Part shown: in pieces, positions 33,814 through 44,815 of the stretch
Layout: the number at the start of each line of letters is the position of its first letter
How positions within the stretch are numbered: position 1 is the stretch's first letter
DNA from: Caprella mutica
Lineage: Eukaryota > Arthropoda > Malacostraca > Amphipoda > Caprellidae
Assembly (NCBI GenBank): GCA_947561585.1
Contig: CANNZV010000516.1
Location: forward strand, 124,001-188,000
DNA: 64,000 bases
Reading direction: 5' to 3'
Notes under the pieces: generated by a model
Told to the model about the DNA's origin: nothing
Databases searched by the model: none
What the model saw: the letters and a program-made list of their open reading frames with translations, nothing else
Translations under genes and position numbers: made by a program

Positions 33814-34740
33814 AAACGAGTGTACCCATTAAAACTTAAACCTCTTCTTAGAACTTCCATCAAAGTTTGTCTCATTTTATTTGATGTGTACACATAATGA
33901 AACAAGTTAACCTAAGCTTTAGATTACCATTTTATAAAACAATATAGTAATATAAAATAGTTTAGATTTAAGCATCTAAAATGATTTTTTCTGCGATTTG
34001 ATTTGACCAAGTAACTATGTAGTAGTACGATTACACAGAGAAAAAAGGTGGTCAAATTGACCCAAATCGGTTAGAGGGCCCATCGTTTAAAATTCATTTG
34101 TTCGGTCAAACTTTTCACGATACATAATTTACTGATATTTCATTAATTTAAATTCTATATCACTTTTTATTATGCCTTACTTAAATGTAATTAAGTAAAC
34201 CATGCTGTTTATGTAATATCGAATAATGAAATTTCAAAATATTTACATTTTTGGGGAGATTTAATTTCAAAAGGATTTAAATATATTCAAACCATTAACT
34301 TCTTATTTCATACCACTCTCCTCTTTTCTTTTTTTCTCTTTTTCTTTGGTGCTAGGACAATAATTGTTCTAGCACCATAAAAAAAAATTCGTCGTGAACA
34401 ATTCTTCGTGGACAATTCGCTTTGGACTGTTCATTGCAAACATTTCGTCGCCATATTTTCCTTTAGGCCATATTTCATATTATTAATCAATTTCATATTT
34501 TATTTCACCAAGATATTCTCCATGTTTTCTATTTCTCTTAAATCTTCAAAGTATTAAATTATTCAATAAGTACACAATTTGGTATCCACAATACAAAAGA
34601 TTTGTCTGATGAATTTGCCTTCCTCCATTATAATGAATTAAATTATTCCACATATTGCAATAAATTAAAACAATTATTTAATAAAATAATATTAAGACTT
34701 AGTATCAGCAATACGAGTAATTAATACAAACCTACAAACT
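33814..34740. other. AT-rich spacer with a small hairpin
   Basis: At 34350-34376, TGGTGCTAGGACAA and TTGTTCTAGCACCA form a hairpin with a 3-base loop and one mismatch. The phrase TTCGTCGTGAACAATTC is followed by loosely similar stretches to 34450. No gene recognised. Confidence 0.45.
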
Positions 34741-35065
34741 CAAGTGGTGAGTCAGTGGCCAAAATAATATCGCGTCTTGCAGGACGCTAAAATCCTTATT
34801 TTTGGGTCACGTGACTGGCAATCTAGCGTCAGTTTAATGGAGAAATGATATAACTGAAACATAGAGTTACGATAAACTACTCTATAGAGAGGAAGTGTTG
34901 CAGCGATTGCAGGACGCTAAGGAAGACGGTGTAAAACCTTATTTTGTTCCAGTTATATCATTTCTTCATTAAACTGACGCTAGATTGCCAGTCACGTGAC
35001 CCAAAAATAAGGATTTTAGCGTCCCGCAAGACGCGATATTATTTTGGCCACTGACTCACCACTTG
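34741..35065. mobile_element. Long-armed palindromic MITE, family C
   Basis: 325 bp with arms of about 116 bp. Left: CAAGTGGTGAGTCAGTGGCC, ATAATATCGCGTCTTGCAGG, GGGTCACGTGACTGGCAATC, TAGCGTCAGTTTAATGGAG. Right: the complement, ending CACTGACTCACCACTTG, with few mismatches. The central 90 bp is not palindromic and repeats TTGCAGGACGCTAA from the left arm. No clear target duplication. It is the only copy seen here and has low divergence between arms. Confidence 0.88.
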
Positions 35066-35320
35066 GTTCAAACCAACTCAAAATCTCTAGATGCAATTTA
35101 AAAAATTTCCAAGATTAGTAAAAATTATGTTGAATTAATGTAAATATATAATATATACGTATATAGCTGAATAAAAAATATATAAAATATATTTATAATA
35201 TGCATATACGAGTATAGACAAAATATATAGAAAATTGTCTGTATGGAATTGTCTCCTTAATAAATTGTCTAGACACGCATTTTTTTGTCGAATTGAACTA
35301 CATGATTGTTTTGGATGAAT

Positions 35321-35492
35321 AGGGTAAGTTACGAATTATCGGTTGTTTTCACAACTTCGATCAATTAGAAAAGCAATAAAACAATTATTATTAAATTGTT
35401 ATTCAAATTAAGATTGAATATTAATGATTATATATCATTTTCTCTTATATGACCGAAGATGTGAAACCGACCGATAATTCGTAACTTACCCT
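35321..35492. mobile_element. MITE family A, complete
   Basis: AGGGTAAGTTACGAATTATC at the left, GATAATTCGTAACTTACCCT at the right. Arms CTTCGATCA and TATATGACCGAAGATGTG. AT-only centre without a recognisable core palindrome. Flanked by AAT on both sides. Confidence 0.9.
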
Positions 35493-35730
35493 AATTTATT
35501 ATTTCAGTTTCCGCTCAAATATTAGTACAGTTTTCTATGAATGAATAATTTTCTTGCTTTTTTCATCATAGACTGTGGTAAATACTTTCATAAACTTTCA
35601 AATTATTTTCTCAGTAGATTTTAAATCATTTGTTTTATTTAATATTCAGAATAGTTTAAATAAATACATTTTGAGAAAGATAAAATAACATAAATTCATT
35701 TCAATTATAAATCAATAAATATTTAAAATA

Positions 35731-35915
35731 GTGTTAATTCTGAGTTATCGGACTGTGCCACATTTTCGAGCTTATAAGAATGGAAGCTAAAATAATTAAA
35801 ATAATATAACCTTCCCGCATTCTGTGAAGGTAAAAATTGTTAAAATGTTAAATTACACTTTTTTTATTATATGATCGTAATTATGGAACAGTCCGATGAC
35901 TGGTATCTTACCCTA
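35731..35915. mobile_element. MITE family A, diverged subtype
   Basis: GTGTTAATTCTGAGTTATCG, GACTGTGCCACATTTTCG on the left; TATGATCGTAATTATGGAAC, AGTCCGATGACTGG and ATCTTACCCTA on the right. Uses the CGGACTGT variant of the GGTCAGTT block; the core is AT-rich with ACCTTCCCGCATTCTGTGAAGG as a small hairpin. Confidence 0.75.
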
Positions 35916-36130
35916 CTTATCTATTAATTGTTTTTTTGCAGGTAAAGTTTCTATACCTGTATGGTAACTAAAGCATGGATCTGTGAGTATTATTAATATT
36001 AATTAACATTAAAATCTTAAATCAAATTAATATGTATAAACTTTATTGAAGTTAGACATATATTATATACCTACCATTACTTAGGGTGAATTAACAAACA
36101 AAGTGTCGTTCTTTCGTCTCTGAACTGTTG

Positions 36131-36209
36131 TAATTCGGATTATATATTACTAATCCTAATTCGGATTATATATTACTAATCTTAATTCGGATTATATATT
36201 ACTAATCCT
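36131..36209. repeat. 26-bp tandem repeat (3 units)
   Basis: Three copies of TAATTCGGATTATATATTAC plus TAATCC or TAATCT. Confidence 0.85.
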
Positions 36210-36305
36210 AATCCTTTTCACCGATGTATAATCTCAATTATTCCATTTTATAATCACTAGTTGTTACCGACGGATATAATATATTGAATTATAATTATAA
36301 AAGAA

Positions 36306-36453
36306 AAGTTACAAGTTATAGGTCAGATCCACATCTTCGGTCATATAAGAAAAAAAGATATAATAATAATTATTTGAATTTAATTCTTATTGGTATCGCT
36401 TTTCTCATATGACCGAAGATGTGGAACTGACCGTTAATTCGTAACTTACCCTA
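36306..36453. mobile_element. MITE family A, short copy
   Basis: AAGTTACAAGTTATAGGTCA, GATCCACATCTTCGGTCATA and right arm TATGACCGAAGATGTGGAAC, TGACCGTTAATTCGTAACTT, ACCCTA. The core has collapsed to TTATTGGTATCG. Confidence 0.85.
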
Positions 36454-36704
36454 TAACATATGACAAGGAACAAATTAAAAATTAGAAGGTAGGTTCTTCT
36501 GCAATAGTTTCACTGAGTATGTTTTTCATTGTTAAAATTATTGTCAAAATCGACAAATTATATTGAAATTCATTGAACAGCGTGACTCTATTTCTGCACT
36601 ACATATCTTTGGTACGTTAATAATTCTCTAGAACATACCTGCAATGCATTGAACTAATTTACTCTATCTTATTAATTAACTTCAGAAATTGCAGAAGGTT
36701 ATGT

Positions 36705-36945
36705 TATGGTCGTTATTCATTTATTTGTAATATTGTTATTAACTCAAAAAGTATTCAACCAAATTGCGTGAAATTAGATAGAATGATTAGTCATTATCTA
36801 GAAACTATTCTATTAGATTTTGGGAGTCACCAGGTCAAGGGTCAAGGTCATCTATATCTCAAGATTATTATATGTTCAAGGTAATTTATTATCGGAGGCG
36901 AAGGTATGCGCTCTACCAGTGCCCGTCATCTAGTTTATATAATAT
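36705..36945. repeat. Dispersed repeat J, single-unit copy
   Basis: AACTCAAAAAGTATTCAACC, GAAATTAGATAGAATGATTA, GATTTTGGGAGTCACCAGGT, CAAGGGTCAAGGTCAT and the tail GGAGGCGAAGGTATGCGCTC match the copy at 61655-62127. No coding capacity seen. Confidence 0.75.
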
Positions 36946-37114
36946 TGTGTGATAAACCGACTGGCACGGAATATATTATAATAGTATAGATAACAATATT
37001 TTCATTTTTTAATCATTACAATATTTATAATTTTATAATCGTAACACTATTTATAATTTTATAATCGTAACAATATTTTAAATTTTCTAATCACCACATC
37101 ACTATTGTTATCTT

Positions 37115-37268
37115 AAAGGTCCCCTCCACTCTATTCTTTTTATTACTCTATTCATTAGAACTAAGGTTACTGATAATAAAACTGCAAACCATTTCAAATT
37201 TGGTTCTATAGTTTTATTATAATATGTAATTTAAGATTTTTTTTAAAGTTAGAGTGGAGAGGACCTCT
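37115..37268. mobile_element. MITE family G, copy 2
   Basis: AAAGGTCCCCTCCACTCTAT at the left and TTAGAGTGGAGAGGACCTCT at the right are inverted complements. 154 bp, no coding. After it, TTTTTAATCATTACTCTTTT repeats about three times (37270-37345). Confidence 0.75.
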
Positions 37269-37345
37269 AACAATTTTTTTATTTTTTAATCATTACTCTT
37301 TTTTTTATTTTTTAATCATTACTCTTTTTTTTATTTTTTAATCAT

Positions 37346-37618
37346 TACATCATTTCACCCTAATTTAAAGGTGGTGTCTTTTCAGTATGTGTCCTGTCAT
37401 CACATCTCAATTAGCTTAAGATATAATAGTACCAGAAAATTACATTTAAAGAGCCACTTTCTTGGCAGACTGCTTCTTCTGAGTCCCTTGTACTTACTCT
37501 CCTTTCGACATGAGCATCTAGAATTCGGTTAGAAATTAAAAGACGTCATGAAATTAGATATAAATTAGATACAAATTCTAACGCTTTTTCTTCATATTTT
37601 CATATTACCAACTACCAA
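37346..37618. other. Spacer
   Basis: Nothing recognised. Confidence 0.4.
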
Positions 37619-37696
37619 AACTCCCCCCCCCCTCCTCCCCCATTTCTAGCTGAACCCCCACTCTCATACCTCCTCCTCCCCCCCTCTCCCCCCATG
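37619..37696. repeat. C-rich tract
   Basis: Runs of 4-13 C on the + strand separated by short T/A stretches (CTCCCCCCCCCCCTCCTCCC and later CCTCCTCCCCCCCTC). The minus strand could form a G-quadruplex; inference from the pattern only. Confidence 0.8.
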
Positions 37697-38133
37697 CAAT
37701 TTATCAGGAGATTAACTCCGTCCCTGTCGGAAATTTATAATCCCCGACCGTCGACTTTTGAGTCGTTATTTCAATAAATGATATAAAGATCATCAATGTA
37801 CTACGAAAAACATTTCCAAATCATAATTTATCATGAATTTTAAACACTAATTGTAAGTCGTCTACGACTAAATACCATCAATATATACCTATCCACAATA
37901 GACAATCTGCCGATAATAAATTTCTCACTGGGATACGTAATACACATCTTCAGTTCTAATATTAGCTAGACTGGCCCCTGAACACACGCTGGCAATACAA
38001 TAGCGTTAGCGTTAATCCCTCAGATTAGCGTACATTTTAATAACTAGTTTGTGTAGCTATGAACTCTGGAACAGCTGATGTACTAGTATTAGTTACTATA
38101 GAGTGGGAAGAAGAGGTAGCGATACTTTACGGT
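37697..38133. other. Spacer
   Basis: No gene or repeat recognised. Confidence 0.4.
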
Positions 38134-38317
38134 GCAATATTGTAGCAATATTGTAAGAATATCAAGGCAATGTTGTGACAATATTGGGGCAATGTTGTAA
38201 CAATATTGAGACAATGTTGTTACAGTTTGGGGACAATGTTGGGTCAATGTTGTAACAGTATTGGGGAAATGTTGTATCAATATTGGGACAATGTTGTAAC
38301 AATTTTGGGACAATGTT
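38134..38317. repeat. About 20-23-bp degenerate tandem array
   Basis: Units of ACAATGTTGTAACAATATTGGG with variable length. A 108-codon minus frame spanning it (38089-38415) is explained by the repeat. Confidence 0.8.
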
Positions 38318-38592
38318 GCCATATAAAATATTATTACACTGTATGGAAAAGTAAATAAAAGTTTATTATTTGTTATTTTGAATAATAAGATGTTGAATGC
38401 TATAAAAAGCTGCATGGTAATGTGTACTTATTGTTATAGTATAGTTACCTCTCCACCATTCATTGTAAGTTATTGTACAAATTGTAAGAGGTTGTTTTTA
38501 GAAAGTAAGATTCTTTGAATAATGCCACAAAATTATTTTTAATATGATAAAAAATATTTTCATCATCGAAGCTTAAAAAATTCACGAAATTC

Positions 38593-38847
38593 ATTCACCA
38601 TTACTCACCACTATTCACCACTACTCACCACTACTCACCATTACTCACCACTACTCTCCACTACTCTCCACTTCTCACCACTATTCACCACTATTCACCA
38701 CTATTCACCACTATTCACCACTATTCACCACTATTCACCACTACTCACCACTACTCACCAGTACTCACCACTACTCACCGCTACTCACCACTTCTCACCA
38801 CTACTCACCACTACTCACCACTACTCTTCATTACTCACCACTACTCA
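38593..38847. repeat. 10-bp tandem array (about 25 units)
   Basis: Unit CACCACTACT or CACCACTATT, with CTCTCC and CTCTTCA variants. Confidence 0.92.
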
Positions 38848-39139
38848 ATGGGTATAGGTTTCAAAATGTTTCAGTTTTAGTTTGACGGTGTCGCTGTGTG
38901 GTTATGTGTTCCTCGTCGCTCCTGGCTCTCTCTATAACATCCTATATGGTAGGATGTGCTCCAAAGCAATAGTGTGTAGCTCTAACTCACTACTAGCCGG
39001 CATTTAACTCACTTTAGTGTGTCAATCAACTCAGTGAGTGAAAGTGTGGTTCACTTTACCGTATATTTTTGATGTGTGGTTATTAGTGCAGGACATTATA
39101 TGTGGATAGGCGGGCATGACCAACAGGTGTCTCGCCCTC
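38848..39139. other. Spacer
   Basis: Slightly GC-richer; no gene recognised. Confidence 0.4.
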
Positions 39140-39385
39140 TGGTGGCACGGTAACGTGCTTGTGACTCGTGTAACGTGCTGCAATTGCCACGTGTTACGTG
39201 TAGTAACAGTTCTTATAACGTGCTTGTTACCTCTGTGTAACAAGGTATTAATAATAAGTGTAACGTTGTAAAATTAGCATATTCTCGAATATTCTGTGTA
39301 ACGTGTTAGTAATAGATCGTGTAACGTGGTACTAAAAGCACGTGTTACTAACATGCTTCGTGACGTGTTACCAGGCAGTCTGTAA
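39140..39385. repeat. Degenerate GTAACGTG-type repeats rich in ACGTG
   Basis: About ten GTAACGTG / CACGTTAC-like motifs in both orientations (GGTAACGTGCTTGTG, TGTAACGTGCTG, CCACGTGTTACGTG, ATAACGTGCTTG, TGTAACGTGTTAG, TGTAACGTGGTAC, GCACGTGTTAC, GTGACGTGTTACC), including CACGTG E-boxes. Spacing is irregular; probably a decayed tandem repeat, though a regulatory cluster is possible. Confidence 0.55.
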
Positions 39386-39477
39386 TTGGTACCAATTGCC
39401 TAATATGTAACTTATTAGTCATGAAAGTATATATGTGGAGTAAATACTCATTGTTTGCATGTTCTACCTTATTTGTT

Positions 39478-39922
39478 GGCTATTATTTACACGTTTTTTA
39501 CTTACGTGCTCTGTTTTATTAATATGTTGTGTTTTATTTAAATTTTCTATTTTATTTACATGTTCTTTTTTATTTAGATTTTCTATTTTATTTACATGCT
39601 CTACTTTATTTAAATGTTCTATGTTATTTACGTGCTTTATTTTATTTATATATTCTATTATATTTACATATTTTATTTTATTTACATATTCTATTATATT
39701 TACATATTTTATTTTATTTACATATTCTATTATATTTACATATTTTATTTTATTTACATATTCTATTATATGTACATATTTTATTTTATTTACATATTCT
39801 ATTATATTTACATATTTTATTTTATTTACATGTTCTATTTTATTTACATATTTTATTTTATTTACATACTCTATTATATTTACATATTTTATTTTATTTA
39901 CATGTTCTATTTTATTTACATT
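39478..39922. repeat. 15-bp tandem array organised as 30-bp dimers
   Basis: Units such as TATTTACATATTCTA and TATTTACATATTTTA alternating; the left 150 bp has TGTTCTATTTT-type variants. A multiple of 3, hence open frames on both strands. Non-coding. Confidence 0.9.
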
Positions 39923-40204
39923 AATATAAAAATATTCTAAAGGCATCGTTTCTACCTTCTCTGATCACTAAAAAGTTAGTAGTAAAATATAAAATATCTA
40001 TTGACTATGATGTGAGAAAATGTTTATAAATAATATTCATTACTTTCTATTTCAAATGCATGCCTCACCCTCTAAATACCGTCCATTCGATGCAAATTCC
40101 CTGTAAATGTTCATAAGTTTTGGAAACTTCACTAATTTGACAAACTTTTCGATAAAAAATTTCCAAGTGTTCCACAAACGAAAAAAACCTAAGAGAGTAT
40201 TCAC
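39923..40204. other. Spacer
   Basis: Nothing recognised. Confidence 0.4.
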
Positions 40205-40322
40205 CGTATCCATGGTACCTGCAGGTATCATGGATACCAATTGAAATATAGCGTTAAATAATGTATCTTCTTCTTATATGATTGAAAAATGTGGAACCGT
40301 TCAATAACTTGGAACTTACCCT
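40205..40322. mobile_element. MITE family A, core plus right arm
   Basis: GTATCCATGGTACCTG and CAGGTATCATGGATACCAAT core, then TTCTTATATGATTGAAAAAT, GTGGAACCGTTCAATAACTT and GGAACTTACCCTT. The left arm is absent. Confidence 0.78.
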
Positions 40323-40403
40323 TCCTCGTTAAAATGTAGGAATGGAGTTAATTAGTTCTTTAATTTGTACCTGACTTACCTGGTAAAATAGTAGAAATTT
40401 TGT

Positions 40404-41187
40404 TATCATTTGTCATTGGTTATCATTTGTCATTGGTTATCATTTGTCATTGGTTATCATTTGTCATTGGTTATCATTTGTCATTGGTTATCATTTGTCA
40501 TTGGTTATCATTTGTCATTGGTTATCATTTGTCATTGGTTATCATTTGTCATTGGTTATCATTTGTCATTGGTTATCATTTGTCATTGGTTATCATTTGT
40601 CATTGGTTATCATTTGTCTTAGGTTATCATTTGCCATTGGTTATCACTAGTCATTGGTTATCAATTGTCATTGGTTATCATTTGTCATTGGTTATCATTT
40701 GTCATTGGTTATCATTTGTCATTGGTTATCATTTGTCATTGGTTATCATTTGTCTTAGGTTATCATTTGTCATTGGTTATCATTTGTCATTGGTTATCAT
40801 TTGTCATTGGTTATCATTTGTCATTGGTTATCATTTGTCATTAGTTATCATTTGTCATTAGTTATCATTTATCATTGGTTATCATTTGTCATTGGTTATC
40901 ATTTGTCATTTGTTATCATTTGTTATCATTTGTCAATGGTTATCATTTGTCATTAGTTATCATTTGTCATTAGTTATCTTTTATCATTGGTTATCATTTG
41001 TCATTGGTTATCATTTGTCATTTGTTATCATTTGTCATTGGTTATCATTTGCCATTGGTTATCATTTGCCATTGGTTATCATTTGTCATTGGTTATCATT
41101 TGCCATTGGTTATCATTTGACATTGGTTATCATTTGTCATTGGCTATCATTTGTCATTGGTTATCATTTATCATTGGTTTTCATTAT
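40404..41187. repeat. 17-bp tandem array (about 46 units)
   Basis: Unit GGTTATCATTTGTCATT. Left half nearly uniform, right half with GCCATT, TTAGT and CATTTGTTATC variants. It starts about 80 bp after a truncated A element. Confidence 0.94.
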
Positions 41188-41693
41188 CACTACAATCCAA
41201 TCTATAAAATGTATTATCTAAACTTCCTAATACATTTTAATTACGTTTTCTCGGTTCAATGTAATTCATTTATTTTTTATTGCCTAACTTTTTAATTCCA
41301 GTTTTTAAACATTTTTGATTGAGAAAATTTGAAGCAATATTTTTTAAGTTACTTTAAATTATCTCCAAATTTTTACGTCAAAGTTGCGCAAATTGTATCG
41401 CCTTAACAGACATTTTTAGTGAAGAGTTGATATATTTTTAGTATTAAATTAGATAGGTATTAAAAATAAACTATATTTTGAAACTGGATAGTAAAAAAGT
41501 TACTCAATTGTAATACAATATAATTATGTAATACAATTTATATAATAGAATTTCAAAAATACAATTTATATTATACATTCTGAATAACACAATTTTGTAA
41601 TGTTTAAAATGGATTTTTTACAATATATTTCCACACTAATTTCAAACTGCTAATGCTTTTTTTGAAGTACATATTTATATGTATCTCTTAATA
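41188..41693. other. AT-rich spacer
   Basis: Very AT-rich; nothing recognised. Confidence 0.5.
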
Positions 41694-42763
41694 CAGGGCG
41701 ATTAAAAAAAAGGCAACCGGGTTTTTGGGTGATGATATTAGCCGAACTATACAAGCCACTTTTTAATGTTTTATTGCATCTCGAAGATAATTTTCTTTTC
41801 CCTTAATTGATAATTTCATTTCAATTTGTGACATCGAACAATGGTGTAACATCAATTGCAATAAAGGTGGTCAGAAATCAAATCCCGCAGAAAAAAGTTT
41901 ATAAAATACAACAAATCTCTTTTCAATATTCCTTTCAAAAAACAATAAAATGCATGAACATAAAATAAAATTTATGCCGCAAGTATAAAAAATATTTAAT
42001 TAATTATTTGAACCCTTATGTCTTTCCGTCATTCAATTATTAAATAAGCAAGCGCAGAGAGAAGTTATCAGTGTGGGTTACATTGTGCGGAAACGGTGTT
42101 ATTATTGGAACAACTTTTTGGATGGGAAATTTGAACGGAGGAAAATATTTAGATGTGCTTAATAATTTGTTTATTCCACATCTAAGAGAGGAATTGGGGG
42201 AAAGATTCAACCGACTTTGGTGACCCAAGATGAAGCTCTTCTACCCATCGGTTCGTTATCGTTCGTGATCGCCTCAGTGTTCTATCGATCAACGATTGAT
42301 ATAAATGGGACAAGATACTGAGTGGCCCTCAGATTTAACCCCATGTTAATTCTTTCTTTTGGGATTACATAAATAATAATTTATTTACATGAGCTCCATG
42401 AAATATTCGCGAATTGAAGAACAAAAAAAATTTCAGAGTTTGAAGAACTAAGGAAAAAATCAAAAGATTATCAGCAGCTTTGTACTAGCAAGGAGAACAC
42501 GAGCAGAAATTTGCACCGAAAGAAAAGGAGGGAAGACGGAAGGACATAGAGATTAATACTAATAATGGAACAATAGGGTTTTAAACTTGTTAGCGACAAA
42601 ATTTTATTTTCATGTCCATGCATTTTTTTGTGGTTTGAAAGGAATATTGAAAAAAAATTTGTTCTGTTTTATAAACTTTTTTCTGCGGGATTTGATTTCT
42701 GACCAACTTTATTGCAATTGATGATCGTTCAAAAACCCGGTTGTCTTTTTTTTAATCACACTG
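41694..42763 (+). mobile_element. Tc1/mariner-superfamily transposon, TA-flanked, defective
   Basis: Ends are inverted repeats of 34 bp with three mismatches: left CAGGGCGATTAAAAAAAAGG then CAACCGGGTTTTTG; right, read inward on the minus strand, CAGTGTGATTAAAAAAAAGA then CAACCGGGTTTTTG. Each end abuts TA (41692-41693 and 42764-42765), the target duplication typical of this superfamily. A second, longer inverted repeat lies inside (about 41852-41980 against 42592-42720), separated from the left end by about 115 bp that has no right-hand partner. The interior carries a transposase remnant. Total 1070 bp. Confidence 0.85.
42050..42540 (+). pseudogene. DDE transposase remnant of the 41694-42763 element
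   Basis: Plus-strand pieces in shifting frames resemble DDE transposases of the IS630-Tc1-mariner group. From about 42088 the frame reads GNGVIIGTTFWMGNLNGGKY then LDVLNNLFIPHLREELGE, like the stretch before the second catalytic Asp; QDEA near 42226 stands where QDGA with that Asp is expected; then VRDRLSVFY-like sequence; after 42320 a different frame reads TEWPSDLTPC, where WPPRSPDLTP with the third acidic residue nearby is usual. There are several in-frame stops and small deletions, the first catalytic region is not recognisable, and no complete frame exists. An inactive remnant; the assignment rests on motif memory, not a database search. Confidence 0.7.
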
Positions 42764-42775
42764 TACAGTATATCC

Positions 42776-43152
42776 CTTTTGTTTCTTTTTCTTTTTTCTT
42801 CTTCCCTCTTGTTCTTTCCTGTTCCCTCTTCTTCCCTATTCTTCCCTCTTCTTCTTCCCTTTTCTTCCCTCTTCTTTCCTCTTTCTTCCCTCTCTACCCT
42901 CTTTTTTCCTCTTGTTCCCCCTGTTTCACTCTTTCTTCCCTCTTCTTCTACTTCTTCCCTTTCTTTCCCTTTTGTTCTCTCTTGTTCCCTCTTCCTATTC
43001 CCTCTTCTTTCCTCTTCTTATACCTCTTCTTACATCTTCTTCCCTCTTATTTCCTCTTCCTCTCTCTTCCTTCTTTCTTCCCTCATCTTAACTTTCCTTC
43101 CCTCTTTCTTCCCTATCCTTCCCTCTGCCTCCCTATCTTCCCCACTCCATCC
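42776..43152. repeat. Polypyrimidine TTCTTCCCTC tract
   Basis: Nearly pure T/C on the + strand for about 375 bp, built on CTCTTCTTCCCT-like units. It begins within 15 bp of the transposon's right end. Open plus frames here (Ser/Phe/Leu/Pro-rich) are fortuitous. Confidence 0.9.
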
Positions 43153-43530
43153 CCACTGAAGAGTGTAAGTTCAATGAAGATCTCCAAGGATTAGCCAAGG
43201 ATTCATAACTTTCTTCTTTCTTCGTTTCCTTTCACCGACAAATTCCTTTTGTTTCAAATAATATGCTGCAAATTACCTTAAAAGCTTCACAGAGAATATC
43301 CCTGGAAAAAGAGCTCCACCTTTTATTTCATTGAGAACACAGGATTAGAGTGAGACGTACAGGCATTGCCTCTGAATGATAACACTCTTTGTTAACACTA
43401 ATCACGGAAAATGGCCAAATCGGAAAACTTCCAGGCGGAAAATTTCCCGCCATTTTTTGAAACATTATTTTATTTTAAACACATTCTAAGATAATTTAAT
43501 TTCTTATATAAGATCAAATTTATTTATATT
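43153..43530. other. Spacer
   Basis: No gene recognised. Confidence 0.45.
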
Positions 43531-43772
43531 GGAGGCGTACCGCCCACAAACCCCCCTGCCAGGTCATTAAATAATCATAGAGTGTGCAGTACAACAAACT
43601 AGCGGATACAGGAACTACACATTGGCCATTAGAAATAAATGACGTACGACTATTTTGAAACTCTGTACATAAATGACCGTAATGTAGTTTGTTGTATCCG
43701 CTAGTTTTTTGTACTGCACACTTCATGATTGTTTAATGACCTGGAGGGTGAGTTCGGGGACGGCACGCCTCC
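43531..43772. mobile_element. MITE family I, complete copy
   Basis: About 80-bp terminal inverted repeats. Left: GGAGGCGTACCGCCCACAAA, CCCCCCTGCCAGGTCATTAA, AGTGTGCAGTACAACAAACT, AGCGGATACA. Right: TGTATCCGCTAGTTTTTTGT, ACTGCACACTTCATGATTG, TTTAATGACCTGGAGGGTGA, CGGGGACGGCACGCCTCC. The GC-rich outer 30 bp contrasts with the AT-rich flanks. Total 242 bp. Confidence 0.9.
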
Positions 43773-43933
43773 CGATGCTCTTTTATCTTCAGTACTCGAT
43801 TTCATAATAGATAAAATGAAGGTACTGACGCACGCTAGGTATTATAGGGGGTGAATGTGGTTTAAAAGGGCAGCGCACTCTCGAGATTGTGCAACTCAGA
43901 AAATAGTGTCAAACATATCTATTGGTGCATAAT
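43773..43933. other. Spacer
   Basis: Short interval, nothing recognised. Confidence 0.4.
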
Positions 43934-44285
43934 AATGCATCTATGTGCGCAATCCAATGCATCTATGTGCGCAATCCATTGCATCTATGTGCGCAATCCA
44001 ATGCAACTATGTGCGCAATCCAATGCATCAATGTGCGCAATCCAATGCATCTATGTGCGCAATCCAATGCATCAATGTGCGCAATCCAATGCAACTATGC
44101 GCGCAATCCAATGCATCAATGTGCGCAATCCAATGCATCTATGTGCGCAATCCAATACATCTATTTGCGCCATCCAATGCATCTATGTGCGCAATTCAAT
44201 GCATCTATGTGCGTTTACTATGCATCTATGTGCGTTTACTATGCATCTATGTGCGTTTACTATGCATCTATGTGCGTTTACTATG
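43934..44285. repeat. 22-bp then 21-bp tandem array
   Basis: Unit GCGCAATCCAATGCATCTATGT (about 12 copies) switching at 44211 to GCGTTTACTATGCATCTATGT (4 copies): the same half unit ATGCATCTATGTGCG with a replaced other half. Each unit holds the palindrome ATGCAT. Confidence 0.93.
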
Positions 44286-44390
44286 TGTATCACTCACCAA
44301 AGGTTAACTACTTCGTAAACATAGAGGCTGGGGTTAGACTCTCATTTCACAAGATATCATAAGTGTTTGGCCCACTTTATTTACTTCCCT

Positions 44391-44815
44391 ATATCTAATA
44401 TCTTATATCTAATATCTATTATCTTATATCTATTATCTTATATCTTATATCTTATATCTTATATCTAATATTTTATATCTAATATCTTATATCTAATATC
44501 TTATATCTAATATATAATATCTTATATCTAATATCTTATATCTTATATCTAATATTTTATATCTTATATCTTATATCTAATATCTAATATCTTATATCTA
44601 ATATCTTATATCTTATATCTAATATCTTATATCTAATATTTTATATCTAATATCTTATATCTAATATTTTATATCTAATATATAATATCTTATATCTTAT
44701 ATCTAATATCTTATATCTAATATCTTATATCTTAGATCTAATATTTTATATCTTATATCTAATATCTAATATCTTATATCTAATATCTTATATCTTATAT
44801 CTAATAACTCTTTTC
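44391..44815. repeat. TATCTAA/TATCTTA low-complexity array
   Basis: 7-bp based repeat (ATATCTTATATCTA) with irregular alternation and TTTTATATCTAA variants. Confidence 0.92.

Noticed and set aside
39464..39946. 160-codon minus frame with NKIEHVNKIKYV repeats (coiled-coil-like)
   Set aside because: 15-bp array open on both strands; pattern arises from TTTATTTACATATT units.
42712..43194. 160-codon plus frame rich in Ser, Phe and Leu
   Set aside because: Translation of a polypyrimidine tract.
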